A stretch of DNA of 64,000 nucleotides, taken from Leuconostocaceae bacterium ESL0723. GTDB lineage: Bacteria > Bacillota > Bacilli > Lactobacillales > Lactobacillaceae. The position numbers and the translations under genes were made by a program. How positions within the stretch are numbered: the stretch's first letter is position 1; each line of letters opens with the position of its first letter. Below the pieces are notes generated by a model. That model saw only the letters and a program-made list of their open reading frames with translations, did no database searches and was not told the origin of the DNA. Positions 1 to 8,626 of the stretch are shown piece after piece. The stretch is taken from assembly GCA_029392055.1 (NCBI GenBank), contig CP113928.1:928501-992500 (forward strand), given 5' to 3'.

Positions 1-169
1 GAAGGACCGTAAAGGTCAAGGCTGGGTAAGGTTCTAAAAATTCTAAGGTTACTGGTCCAGCTGCTGGACTAATAAAGTCCACGATGGCACCGTACTGGCT
101 GGTCACTAGGCCAGCCTCGCTAAGGCCCCATTCGGGTGACAGGAAGGCCTGGGTATCTGCTGAAGTCAT
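1..169 (-). CDS. Unrecognised protein, 3' end outside window
   Basis: An open frame runs from ATG at 169 to the window edge without a stop (56 codons). Its ATG overlaps the stop of the upstream prs-like gene as ATGA, which indicates translational coupling and is the main support that it is real. The visible N-terminus begins MTSADTQAFLSPEWGLSEAG and is moderately acidic, with no signal peptide or membrane segment. I do not recognise the family and assign no function. Confidence 0.6.
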   Translation of the reverse strand, partial: MTSADTQAFLSPEWGLSEAGLVTSQYGAIVDFISPAAGPVTLEFLEPYPALTFTVL

Positions 170-1140
170 AAGGATACTTCCGGATTATCTGGGCTGGTGA
201 GCATACCAGCCATACTTTCATGGTTAATGACGCGGCGCAGCCCTTCGGCAAAGAGTGGCGCCACTGACAGCTCAACCAGCTTATCGAAGCGCTTCTCAGC
301 TGGAATTTCGATGGTGTTGGTGACAATCACGCGGTCAAGGGGAGCCGCTTCCAAGCGTTCCACTGCATGATGGGACAGGACCGGGTGGGTGGCCAGGGCA
401 TCAATCTTAGTGGCCCCGGCATCGGCCAAGGCCTGGCTGGCCTGGGCCATGGTCCGGCCTGAATCAATGATGTCATCCATCAAGATGGCATGCTTACCAG
501 CCACCGTACCGGTGATTTGGAAATGCTTGGCCTGGCCATGCTCCTCTTCACGGGCATCGACAATGGCCCAGTTGGCATTAAGGACCTTGGCAAAGTTCTG
601 GACCATTTTTAAGCTGTTAGGGTCGGGTGAAACCACCACCACGTCATCCCCAGTCAGTCCCTGCTCGTAAAAGTAGTGACTTTGAACCGGGGTGGCCAGT
701 AAGTGGTCAACTGGGATATCAAAGAAACCCTGTACCTGGCTGGTATGTAGGTCCATGGCCATTAACCGCTTAACCCCTTGGGTTTCCAAGAGGTCAGCGA
801 TTAAGCGGGCAACGATTGGTTCCCGGGAACGGGCCTTGCGGTCGGAACGTGCATAGCCAAAGTAAGGAATAATCACGTTGATTGACCGAGCGGAAGTGCG
901 GCGGGCTGCGTCAATGAAGACCATCAGCCGCATCAGGTTGTCGTGCACCGGGGTGGTAATCCCCTGAATGACGTAGACATCCTGTCCGCGGACCGAGTCG
1001 ACAATCCGTTCGTAAATTTCGTTATCGGCAAAGGTCTCTAAATCGACCGCTGCCAAGGGAATATCAGAAATTGATGCAATTTCCTCAGCCAGACTGGGAT
1101 TACTACCCAGCTGAAAAAGTCGGTACTCGGGGTTACTCAT
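166..1140 (-). CDS. prs: Ribose-phosphate pyrophosphokinase family protein, divergent paralogue
   Basis: A 324-residue member of the PRPP synthetase family, which makes phosphoribosyl pyrophosphate from ribose 5-phosphate and ATP for nucleotide, NAD, His and Trp synthesis. The N-terminal half is canonical: ATP-binding RSDRKARSREP at about residues 98-108 and HTSQVQGFFDIP at about 132-143. The C-terminal half departs from it. The usual SPDHGG is SPDPNS (171-176), the catalytic loop DKRRP reads DAREE (195-199), so the Lys and the last Arg are lost, and the PRPP loop reads DDIIDSGRT instead of DDIIDTAGT. Length is normal. Lactobacilli often carry two prs copies, and this is probably the second one, possibly weakly active or regulatory. 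An extended -10 element lies between it and recD2. The downstream gene overlaps by ATGA. Confidence 0.88.
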   Translation of the reverse strand: MSNPEYRLFQLGSNPSLAEEIASISDIPLAAVDLETFADNEIYERIVDSVRGQDVYVIQGITTPVHDNLMRLMVFIDAARRTSARSINVIIPYFGYARSDRKARSREPIVARLIADLLETQGVKRLMAMDLHTSQVQGFFDIPVDHLLATPVQSHYFYEQGLTGDDVVVVSPDPNSLKMVQNFAKVLNANWAIVDAREEEHGQAKHFQITGTVAGKHAILMDDIIDSGRTMAQASQALADAGATKIDALATHPVLSHHAVERLEAAPLDRVIVTNTIEIPAEKRFDKLVELSVAPLFAEGLRRVINHESMAGMLTSPDNPEVSL

Positions 1141-1176
1141 GTTTTCCTGCCTTCATTCCTTTGCTTTACTTATCTG

Positions 1177-1185
1177 ATTATAACA
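1177..1185 (-). promoter_or_regulatory. Extended -10 promoter for the prs-like gene
   Basis: On the minus strand the sequence reads TGTTATAAT (TATAAT at 1182-1177), 36 bases upstream of the prs ATG and just after the recD2 stop. The -35 side is poor, which fits an extended -10 promoter. Confidence 0.55.
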
Positions 1186-1191
1186 GCAATT

Positions 1192-3663
1192 TTAAACCTT
1201 TTTGGGCATGAAATCAGCGGGCTTCAAGTCCGCCATGCCAATCATCGGATCGATACTTTGCTCCTGAATTGCCGCAACGGTTAGCTGGTGCTTAACGGGT
1301 GCGCCTGGTTCACGAGTAGCCGCAACGGACCGGCTAGGGGTAGCTGCCACAATTGTGGACTGATTACTTTTGGCTGTGTCAGTCCCAGCTGTCTTAGCCT
1401 GGCTCACCGAGTCTTTAACACCTACTTTGCCAACCTGCAAGCGCTGGGCTAGGGCCGTCTGCCGGGCTGGCACTGGTGTTTGGGCGGCCCGTTCAAAGGC
1501 AGCCCGACTACCAACCAGGATCAGGGCTTCCTTCGCCCGAGTCAGCCCAGTATAGAGCAGGTTGCGGTTTAACATCATGTGGAATTGGTCAGCCAGAACC
1601 AGTAAAACCAGCTTAAATTCGTTGCCCTGGGCCTTGTGAACCGTGGTGGCATAGGCCAGGGTCAGCTGTCCCAAATCCTTTTTGTCATAGGTGACTTCCT
1701 TGCCATCAAAGTCAACGACCAGGCCGTCCGCCTGCTGACCAGAATCTTTTTGGTAGTGAACGGCCAAAACCGTCCCCATGTCACCGTTATAAATATCACG
1801 TTCACTGTCGTTTTCTAATTGTAGAACCTTGTCCCCTTTTCGGAAAACAAATTGGCCCCGTTGGAGCGATTTTTGGCCCGGACGACTAGGATTAAAACAT
1901 TCCTGGGCTAGCTGGTTGAGGGCGACCACCCCACTGCTCCCCTTGTACATCGGCGTTAAAATTTGAACATCCTGGGCCGTGAAGCCTTTTTTAATCGCAG
2001 CTCGTAAGACCTGGCCGACTGCCTGGGGGGCCTGGTCACTGCTAACTAGGAAGGTTGAACGGTCGCCCTTATTCTCTTCAAAATCATCAGGCAACTGGCC
2101 AGCTTTAATACTGGCTGCCAGACTATTAATACTGCTTCCCCGCCCTTGTCGATAAATCACATCTAGCTGACTGTGGTCAATTTGGTGGCTGGAAAGTAGG
2201 TCGGCCAAGACATTGCCGGGACCAACCGAAGGCAGCTGGTCGCTATCACCGACAAAAATAATCCGCATATCATCGGGCACCGCCGCCAGTAATTTATCGG
2301 CCAACTCGATATCGAGCATGGAAGCCTCATCAACAATTAGAAGGCCGCCACTCAGGGGTTGGTCAGCATTGAATTCGGGCTGTTTGAAGTCCACCATTCC
2401 CAAAAGCCGGTGAATGGTAGTGGCCTCGTAGCCGGTCACCTCGGTCATCCGCTTAGCGGCCCGACCGGTCGGCGAAGCCAGGCGGACCCGGTGATCAAAG
2501 CGCCACTGTTCGGGTTCGTCGTGTTCTTCAGCCATTTGGTCCAGCAAGCGCTCGTAGGTAGCCACAATCGCCTGAATAATGGTGGTTTTCCCGGTACCCG
2601 GACCACCGGTTAAAACAAAGACATGGGCGGCTAAGCCCTGCTCAACCGCCTCAACCTGGCGCTGGTCTAACTGAATATCTTTGGGGACGACCAGGTTTTT
2701 AGCAATCTGTTTTTGCGTAAATTTGAGCTGGCTTTGACTATTTTTTAAGGCTAATAAACGCGCTGCAACTTCAGTCTCATCCTGGTAAAGCGAACGGGTA
2801 TAACTGTGGCCGTCAGCGACTACAACCAGATCATCTTTGACCAGTGCCTGCTGGGCCTGGTCAACAATCTGATCCAAATTAGGATCTGAACTGCCCAGTA
2901 ACTGAGCTACCGCCGAAACCAACTGGGTCTGGCTGAGGTAGGTATGACCATAGTGCTGACCAGCAGCTGCCAAGGCTGCATAAACCGCGGCCTGGTACCG
3001 TTGCGGGCTGTCACCGGCCAGGTTCAAACGCTGGGCTAACTGGTCAACCTTCCGAAAGGAAAGGCCGTCAAACTCAAACACTAGCCGGTAAGGGTGTTGG
3101 CTGATAATGTCCTGGGCCTCACCACCGTACTGGTCATAGAGACGGCCAGCCAGCTCGTTGCTAATCCCCAGGCGACCAGCTTGGACGAAGAGCTGTTCCA
3201 AACCTAGGTTTGACTGCAAGGTTTGGGCAATATTTTTGGCAATATCGGGCTTAACAATCCCCCTTAAGACGGTGGGGTCAGCCACAATTAAATCCAGGGC
3301 CTCCTCTCCAAGATGGTCAACAATCTTGGCCGCAGTCTTAGCACCGACCCCCTTAAATTGGTCCGAAGACAGGTACTTCACCAGACCATCCCGGCCGCTG
3401 GGCAGCTCATTTTGGTAATGGTCAACCTTTAGCTGCTGTCCGTACTTGGGATGGTTAACCAGGCGACCGTAAAAGGTATAATTACCGCCCTCTTGCACGT
3501 CGGCAAAGGACCCGGTCACAATCATTTCCGGCTCATCCCAGCCTTCGATATTAGTATCTTCGACCTCAATGGAAAGAATTTTAAAGTAGGAATCCTGGGC
3601 CGAAAAAATGACACGCCCGAGCGTGCCAGTCACCTGTTCTTGTTGTGAAGTTGCTTCCGCCAT
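1192..3663 (-). CDS. recD2: ATP-dependent DNA helicase RecD2
   Basis: An 823-residue superfamily 1B 5'-3' DNA helicase of the stand-alone RecD2 type, found in bacteria lacking RecBC and acting in replication-fork and mismatch-repair-related processes. Visible features in order are an N-terminal OB-like region beginning GTLGRVIFSAQDSYFKIL, tandem helix-hairpin-helix-like segments (FKGVGAKTAAKIVDHLG near residue 105), Walker A GGPGTGKTT near residue 355, a DEAS Walker B, and C-terminal UvrD-like motifs with LTLAYATTVHKAQGNEF and YTGLTRAKEAL. The last 100 residues are Ala/Thr/Ser-rich and look disordered. It starts 12 bases after the histidine phosphatase gene ends, so it probably belongs to the DUF1831-phosphatase-recD2 unit. 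Confidence 0.95.
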   Translation of the reverse strand: MAEATSQQEQVTGTLGRVIFSAQDSYFKILSIEVEDTNIEGWDEPEMIVTGSFADVQEGGNYTFYGRLVNHPKYGQQLKVDHYQNELPSGRDGLVKYLSSDQFKGVGAKTAAKIVDHLGEEALDLIVADPTVLRGIVKPDIAKNIAQTLQSNLGLEQLFVQAGRLGISNELAGRLYDQYGGEAQDIISQHPYRLVFEFDGLSFRKVDQLAQRLNLAGDSPQRYQAAVYAALAAAGQHYGHTYLSQTQLVSAVAQLLGSSDPNLDQIVDQAQQALVKDDLVVVADGHSYTRSLYQDETEVAARLLALKNSQSQLKFTQKQIAKNLVVPKDIQLDQRQVEAVEQGLAAHVFVLTGGPGTGKTTIIQAIVATYERLLDQMAEEHDEPEQWRFDHRVRLASPTGRAAKRMTEVTGYEATTIHRLLGMVDFKQPEFNADQPLSGGLLIVDEASMLDIELADKLLAAVPDDMRIIFVGDSDQLPSVGPGNVLADLLSSHQIDHSQLDVIYRQGRGSSINSLAASIKAGQLPDDFEENKGDRSTFLVSSDQAPQAVGQVLRAAIKKGFTAQDVQILTPMYKGSSGVVALNQLAQECFNPSRPGQKSLQRGQFVFRKGDKVLQLENDSERDIYNGDMGTVLAVHYQKDSGQQADGLVVDFDGKEVTYDKKDLGQLTLAYATTVHKAQGNEFKLVLLVLADQFHMMLNRNLLYTGLTRAKEALILVGSRAAFERAAQTPVPARQTALAQRLQVGKVGVKDSVSQAKTAGTDTAKSNQSTIVAATPSRSVAATREPGAPVKHQLTVAAIQEQSIDPMIGMADLKPADFMPKKV

Positions 3664-3675
3664 TCACAGTCCTTC

Positions 3676-4326
3676 TTAAATCGTTGTCGTGCCATCCTGG
3701 GCCTTGCCCAAATAGGAGGTGTCATTCCAGTCTACCAGGTCAAAGTCCTGCCCATTGCCAGTCAAAATCGTGGTCGAAGTATTACCCAGACCACTCCGCT
3801 GGCTAATTTTATCCGCCGGAGTCTTCAACAGCGCGTTTAAGCCAATCCGTAAAATCAAACCGTGGGCCACGACCAAAACCGTGCCGTTGGGCTGGGATTG
3901 ACTAATTTCACGAATACAGCGGGTAAAACGGTCAAGGGCACCCTGGTAATTCTCACCGCCAAAGTCCCGGCCATCAAACTGGGTTAAATCATGGCGGTAG
4001 TCATAGTAGTCCTGCGGGTATTTTTGGTCGATTTCCTCGTGAGTGTGACCTTCCCACTGTCCTAGACCAAATTCAGCTAGGTCTGAACGTAGTGACAGGG
4101 GTAAGTCCCCAGGCAGGTCATTTTTAACCGTGACCGCTGTTTGCCGGGCCCGCTTGATTGGGGAGGCATAGACATGGTCAAAGTGCACGCCTTTGAGGTG
4201 GGCGGCCAGCTTTTTCATATCGGCAAAACTGCTGGGCAGCAGGGGCGAATCTCCCTGGCCGCCCTGAAAACGCTGAGCCAGATTCCACTCAGTTTGTCCG
4301 TGTCGAATGAAGTAAAAGGTTGTCAT
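3676..4326 (-). CDS. Histidine phosphatase family protein (phosphoglycerate mutase-like)
   Basis: A 216-residue member of the histidine phosphatase superfamily. The catalytic motif RHGQTEWN lies at residues 8-15, which carries the phospho-accepting His. A second His lies in VVAHGLILRIGL near residue 155, and SPIKRARQTA is the expected phosphate-pocket Arg motif. Members include cofactor-dependent phosphoglycerate mutases and broad phosphatases. The size and divergent substrate region fit a general small-molecule phosphatase rather than the glycolytic enzyme, but the substrate cannot be read from sequence. Its ATG overlaps the stop of the DUF1831 gene by ATGA and recD2 follows 12 bases downstream. 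Confidence 0.9.
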   Translation of the reverse strand: MTTFYFIRHGQTEWNLAQRFQGGQGDSPLLPSSFADMKKLAAHLKGVHFDHVYASPIKRARQTAVTVKNDLPGDLPLSLRSDLAEFGLGQWEGHTHEEIDQKYPQDYYDYRHDLTQFDGRDFGGENYQGALDRFTRCIREISQSQPNGTVLVVAHGLILRIGLNALLKTPADKISQRSGLGNTSTTILTGNGQDFDLVDWNDTSYLGKAQDGTTTI

Positions 4327-4667
4327 GAGGCTAACTTTTCCAATACACCGCGCTTAATCAAATCGTTCACAAAGAACCGATACAGGGTCACCATATCCTG
4401 GTCCTGGGCATGGTCAAAAATATTCACCCGAACCGTATCGGCGGCCGAGACCGTGCTCATCTTAAAACCAGTTAAGTCAGGGTTAACGGACACCTTGAGC
4501 TTAATCGCCTGGTCTAAGTTCTTATCTGCTTCTAAGGAACGATGCAGGACGTAAGCCCCGGCATTATTCTTAATGAAACCCAAATCCAGGAGGGTATATT
4601 TTTTGATGGCGGGACTAATTTGATAAGTCGTGTCGCCCGGTACTGTTACTTCTTTGGCAAAGGCCAT
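4323..4667 (-). CDS. DUF1831 family protein
   Basis: A 114-residue protein starting MAFAKEVTVPGDTTYQISP, which matches my memory of the lactobacillar DUF1831 family (small soluble proteins often near cysteine desulfurase genes). Residues 17-30 (ISPAIKKYTLLDLG) and the C-terminal FFVNDLIKRGVLEKL are the most family-like parts. There is no signal peptide or catalytic motif, and the function is unknown. It is the first gene of a unit with the phosphatase and recD2. A GAGAGGAGC ribosome binding site and an extended -10 promoter precede it. Confidence 0.8.
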   Translation of the reverse strand: MAFAKEVTVPGDTTYQISPAIKKYTLLDLGFIKNNAGAYVLHRSLEADKNLDQAIKLKVSVNPDLTGFKMSTVSAADTVRVNIFDHAQDQDMVTLYRFFVNDLIKRGVLEKLAS

Positions 4668-4723
4668 AAAACCGTGCTCCTCTCGATGTTGGAAACCAAC
4701 TTAAATCAGTATTTGATGAGTCC

Positions 4724-4732
4724 ATTATAACA
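4724..4732 (-). promoter_or_regulatory. Extended -10 promoter of the DUF1831-phosphatase-recD2 unit
   Basis: Minus-strand TGTTATAAT (TATAAT at 4729-4724) lies 57 bases upstream of the DUF1831 ATG. It sits immediately after the U-run of the exopolysaccharide operon terminator, so the two units are separated here. Confidence 0.6.
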
Positions 4733-4734
4733 AA

Positions 4735-4757
4735 AAAAGCCACCACTTAGGGAGGCC
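4735..4757 (-). terminator. Terminator of the exopolysaccharide operon
   Basis: On the minus strand, directly after the stop of the last glycosyltransferase gene, a GCCTCC/GGTGGC stem (one mismatch) is followed by seven T. The stem is short, so confidence is moderate. Confidence 0.6.
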
Positions 4758-5729
4758 TCAGACCCGACGGTACCAAAATAATAGGACCGGCTTGAGTCTC
4801 AGTTTAATGAGCACCCATTTAATCCTACGTTTCAATCGTTGATCTCTTGGAATGTTTTTACGGTGGTACTGATTCAAGTAGGCGGTCCGGTACTGGTTGG
4901 CCAAATCTGGTTGTTTTTGCCGCCAAGCCAGGACTAGGAGTGGAACAAGCAGGTCTTGGACTCTCAGCTCACTAAGCGCAACCAAGGCCGGTTGGTTGGC
5001 TTCCATTAAGTCCTGCTGGATAGCAAGGACACTTTGGTACCCATTTTGGTAGGTAGCTAAATCCGCCCGGTGAATCGCCGACTGGTCGTGCTGGACGTAG
5101 TCGTAGTAGCTTTGATCCAGCCACTGCACCGATTCGCAGCGCAGTAGCAGGCGGACAAAAACCTCTTCATCTTCTAAAAAACGCAGCGCCGGTCTCAGGC
5201 GCAAATCCTGCCAGAGACGTCGGTGGGCAATCATTCCCACTAAAAAACCACCACTTTTTTGTTCTAAGAGATTGGCCACGCTCGCCAAACCGCTATAGCG
5301 GCCTGCAAGATTGCGCTTTTCACCGACCATCTGACCCGCCGGATTAACCAGGCGGAGGTTGTAGATCGCCAGCTCAGTATCAGCCGCCTTCAAGCCGGCC
5401 ACATACCCCGAAATGAAATCGGTTGGGAAGTTATCATCGACGTCCGCAAACATAAAGTACTGCTTATTAGCGGCTGCTAGCGCGCGGTTGCGGGCGGCCG
5501 CCACACCCTGATTGGTTTGGGTAATCAGGCGCAGTGGCAACTCTGGGTGGACCGTCATAAAGGCCTGTACCCTGCTGACAGTCTGATCAGTGCTGCCGTC
5601 ATCGACTAGGACCCATTCGAAATCAGCGTAATTCTGCCGGCTGACCTGGTCTAAGAAGTGGTCAATAGTTGCTTCAGCATTATACATCGCCGTCATCACG
5701 CTAACCGAGTATGTACTATCTGCTACCAT
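4758..5729 (-). CDS. Family 2 glycosyltransferase (exopolysaccharide operon, last gene)
   Basis: A 323-residue inverting GT-A glycosyltransferase that would add one sugar to the lipid-linked repeat unit on the inner face of the membrane. The N-terminal nucleotide-binding region begins YSVSVMTAMYNAEATIDHFL, with DFEWVLVDDGSTDQTVSRV near residue 40 and the metal-binding FADVDD near residue 95. The C-terminal 100 residues are basic (RRIKWVLIKLRLK), suggesting membrane attachment. It follows rsmF by 53 bases and is closed by a terminator. Donor and acceptor sugars cannot be told from sequence. Confidence 0.88.
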   Translation of the reverse strand: MVADSTYSVSVMTAMYNAEATIDHFLDQVSRQNYADFEWVLVDDGSTDQTVSRVQAFMTVHPELPLRLITQTNQGVAAARNRALAAANKQYFMFADVDDNFPTDFISGYVAGLKAADTELAIYNLRLVNPAGQMVGEKRNLAGRYSGLASVANLLEQKSGGFLVGMIAHRRLWQDLRLRPALRFLEDEEVFVRLLLRCESVQWLDQSYYDYVQHDQSAIHRADLATYQNGYQSVLAIQQDLMEANQPALVALSELRVQDLLVPLLVLAWRQKQPDLANQYRTAYLNQYHRKNIPRDQRLKRRIKWVLIKLRLKPVLLFWYRRV

Positions 5730-5782
5730 TTAAACCTCCTCTCCGCCATCGGCCAATCCTATAGGGTAAAATATAAACACTT

Positions 5783-7162
5783 TTAAAGCCCAAAACGCAG
5801 GCCCTTGGGATAGAAATTTTTCAGCTGGCCATTGACGTACTTGGCCCAGCCAATGCCATTCCCGTTCGCCTGGACCAGGACCCAACCCTTCTTTAACTCG
5901 GTATCGCTAAGATTAATCACGTCGCCGTGCACATATTGGGCAAATTGCGCTTCATCGAGCGCAAACCTTTGCTGTACCTGGTCTGGATGCAGGGCCAAGG
6001 CTAGGGCATGGTCTGGTTCAAACCGTCCCTTTTTAAAACGACCTAGGACCAAGCCCAACCGCAAGATTTTAATCTGCTTTGTCGCTGGTAATTCAGCTGG
6101 TGCTAACATCAGCCGGTCGCCCTGGCGGACCAGGCGCTTAGTATCCCAGGAAACATCGGTCAGCGTTTCTTCGACAAAGGTCTGCCAGTCGGCCTTCTCC
6201 TGGGCAGTCCACTGCACTTTCTCCTGGGCTGGTTTTACGGTCGCCGGTTGTCCTTCTTCCTGCCGCTTCAGTCGGGCCACGAAGTGTCCTTCGCCAGCCC
6301 CCTGCTGGGGCCATAATCGAGCCGTTTTGGCCAGGTCCGGGTTATTATCAGCTGTCCACTCTGGTCGACCATTGCTAATGACACCATCGGCATCCTTTTG
6401 AATCGCATCGATTTCAAAATCCGGGTAGGTCTTCACCAACCAGTCGATGACCTGTTCATCTTCTTCAGGGGCAAAGGTACAGGTAGAATAAATCAGGTAA
6501 CCACCCGGACGGACCATTTTCACGGCAGCGGCCATGATTTCTTTTTGCCGCAGACTGCACTCTAAGGGGTAATCCGGGTTCCAGTACTGAACGGCGTCGG
6601 GGTCTTTACGAAACATCCCCTCCCCCGAGCAAGGCGCATCCACCAAGACCCGGTCAAAGAAGTCTGGCAGTTGCTCAGCAAGTTGGTCCGGGGTGGCGGA
6701 ACTCACGACGGCATTGGTAATTCCGAAGCGTTCCACGTTTTCACTGAGGATTTTGGCCCGGGTGAGAAAGATTTCGTTGGTCCACAAAAGACCCTGCCCC
6801 TGCATAAAGCTAGCCAGGTGGGTGGTTTTTCCACCGGGAGCAGCGGCTAGGTCCAAGATTTTTTCACCGGGCTTAGGCGCCACCACCGTCCCGACTAACT
6901 GGGCTGATGGTTCCTGGGAGTAGACCAGGCCACTAACATGGTCAGCACTGTGACCATTGACCCCACCCAGTCGTCCCCACTGACTGTAGGGTGCTTTTGG
7001 CGCCTGGGCCAGGTCGCCTTCGGCCAATTTTTGCTGGGTCTTTAGCGGATTTATCCGGAAGCCCCGCTCGGCCTGATCGTTAAAACTGGCCAAGAAGGCT
7101 GGCGCTTGGTCTCCCAGTAAATCCTGGTATTTATCGATAAAACTTTGTGGCAATGTCACCAT
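5783..7162 (-). CDS. rsmF: 16S rRNA (cytosine-C5) methyltransferase, RsmF/YebU family
   Basis: A 459-residue SAM-dependent RNA m5C methyltransferase. The SAM site is ILDLAAAPGGKTTHLA (about residues 103-118). Motif IV VDAPCSGEGMFRKDPDA carries one catalytic Cys and STCTFAPEEDEQVI carries the second. The C-terminal part resembles the RsmF RNA-binding (PUA-like) domain, ending in FYPKGLRFGL. It lies 14 bases after the flippase gene and before a glycosyltransferase gene with no terminator visible between, so a ribosome-modification gene is embedded in the exopolysaccharide operon. Whether it has its own promoter is not evident. Confidence 0.92.
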   Translation of the reverse strand: MVTLPQSFIDKYQDLLGDQAPAFLASFNDQAERGFRINPLKTQQKLAEGDLAQAPKAPYSQWGRLGGVNGHSADHVSGLVYSQEPSAQLVGTVVAPKPGEKILDLAAAPGGKTTHLASFMQGQGLLWTNEIFLTRAKILSENVERFGITNAVVSSATPDQLAEQLPDFFDRVLVDAPCSGEGMFRKDPDAVQYWNPDYPLECSLRQKEIMAAAVKMVRPGGYLIYSTCTFAPEEDEQVIDWLVKTYPDFEIDAIQKDADGVISNGRPEWTADNNPDLAKTARLWPQQGAGEGHFVARLKRQEEGQPATVKPAQEKVQWTAQEKADWQTFVEETLTDVSWDTKRLVRQGDRLMLAPAELPATKQIKILRLGLVLGRFKKGRFEPDHALALALHPDQVQQRFALDEAQFAQYVHGDVINLSDTELKKGWVLVQANGNGIGWAKYVNGQLKNFYPKGLRFGL

Positions 7163-7176
7163 TAACGATTAACTCC

Positions 7177-8595
7177 TTATTCTGACTGGGCATCTAAGCG
7201 AATTAAATCACGGGGATTAAGACCCAAAACCTTTAACAGGCCGAGGTAAGTGGACGTTTCAACTAGGGCAACCACTCCGATGGCTAGCCAGCCACCTGCC
7301 CAAAGATGCAACACTAACATACCTATACCCGCGCTGACAGTACCGGCCACGATTAACCGGAACAAGCCTTCAAACAGAGGGCCCAGGGCCATGAACTTGG
7401 TCAAACGGTAGAACATGTAAACCACCACGACTAATTCACTGACCAGGGTCGCCATCACGGCCCCCTGGGCACCCCAGTGGCTAATTAAACCGGGGTTTAG
7501 GGCGATGTTGACCAGCGCCCCTAAGACCGTAGCTACGGTGTAGTGCCGGACCTGACCAAAAGGAATCAGGTACTGGGTAGTGAGAGCCCCACTCCAACAA
7601 ATTAGCAAAATAATCGGCGTTTCTAAAATCAACAGCGGAGTTACCGGCAGGAACTTCGTACCAAAAAAGAGTGGTACCAAGGTCGGCGCCGTGGTCGCGA
7701 TGCCGATCATTAATAACAGGCTTAAGGCATTAATAAAACGAAATGACCCGGCCATGTAAGTCTTAATTTCCCGGTTCCGGTGCTGGGCAACGGCGTTAGC
7801 AATCCGGGGCATCAGGACGGTGGAAATCGAGGTCACCAGGGTCAGGGCAATCCGGACGATGCTGTCAGCCGAGGTAAAGTAGGCCACCGCCGTCACGCCT
7901 GCCAGCGCCCCTAACATAGTTTTATTAACGACCAGGTAAACCTGGGAGGCCACCTGAGGGATAAAGAGCACCAGGGCGGGCCAGAAATGGTGCCAAATTT
8001 TCAAACGACGACGCTTCACCCGCTGGAGCTGCCCCTTCAAAAAGGGTAAAAGGGACAGATTCCCGACCAGGGTCGAAAGGCTAATAATCAAGGTATAAGT
8101 CAAAACATCGCTGGCCCGACGCACAAAGACAAAGACCAGGACCAGGGTGGCCAGCTTGACTACGGTATTTCGCAGCGTCACCTTTTTAAAGTCTTCCAAG
8201 CCAGTGAAAAACCAGGAAAAATCAAAGCCCACGGCTAAGATATTAATACTTTGGGCCAGCATAATGGCCGGATATTGGTGGTAAACCAGCATAAAACCAG
8301 CAAAGGCCAAAAAGGCCACCAAACTAACCAGCAGCCGGAGACCAGTAATCTCGTAAAACTGCTGGGACCGGTCCCCGACTTGGTCACGGTGGGCGGCAAT
8401 TTGATTGGTCCCGTATACCGCCAAACCTAGGTTAGCCGCTAGTACAAAGTAAGAAATGGTGGCATTGGTAAAGGAATAAATCCCTAATCCCTGAGGACCC
8501 AACACCCGACTAATATAGGGCATGGTCACCAGGGGCACCAGGATGGCCAAGAGTTGGTAGCCGGTATTATACAGATAATTTTTTAGTAATTTCAC
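7177..8595 (-). CDS. Polysaccharide flippase (Wzx-like)
   Basis: A 472-residue, very hydrophobic protein with about 12-14 predicted membrane segments. It belongs to the polysaccharide biosynthesis/MOP flippase superfamily, which moves undecaprenyl-linked repeat units across the membrane. The N-terminus (LLKNYLYNTGYQLLAILVPL, then MPYISRVLGPQGLGIYSF) is the typical signature of Wzx/RfbX transporters. It sits 31 bases downstream of a GT2 gene, with a polymerase, several glycosyltransferases and a priming transferase in the same run. Confidence 0.92.
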   Translation of the reverse strand: MKLLKNYLYNTGYQLLAILVPLVTMPYISRVLGPQGLGIYSFTNATISYFVLAANLGLAVYGTNQIAAHRDQVGDRSQQFYEITGLRLLVSLVAFLAFAGFMLVYHQYPAIMLAQSINILAVGFDFSWFFTGLEDFKKVTLRNTVVKLATLVLVFVFVRRASDVLTYTLIISLSTLVGNLSLLPFLKGQLQRVKRRRLKIWHHFWPALVLFIPQVASQVYLVVNKTMLGALAGVTAVAYFTSADSIVRIALTLVTSISTVLMPRIANAVAQHRNREIKTYMAGSFRFINALSLLLMIGIATTAPTLVPLFFGTKFLPVTPLLILETPIILLICWSGALTTQYLIPFGQVRHYTVATVLGALVNIALNPGLISHWGAQGAVMATLVSELVVVVYMFYRLTKFMALGPLFEGLFRLIVAGTVSAGIGMLVLHLWAGGWLAIGVVALVETSTYLGLLKVLGLNPRDLIRLDAQSE

Positions 8596-8626
8596 CGGGC
8601 TCCCTCAACAATAAAAATTACAATGA

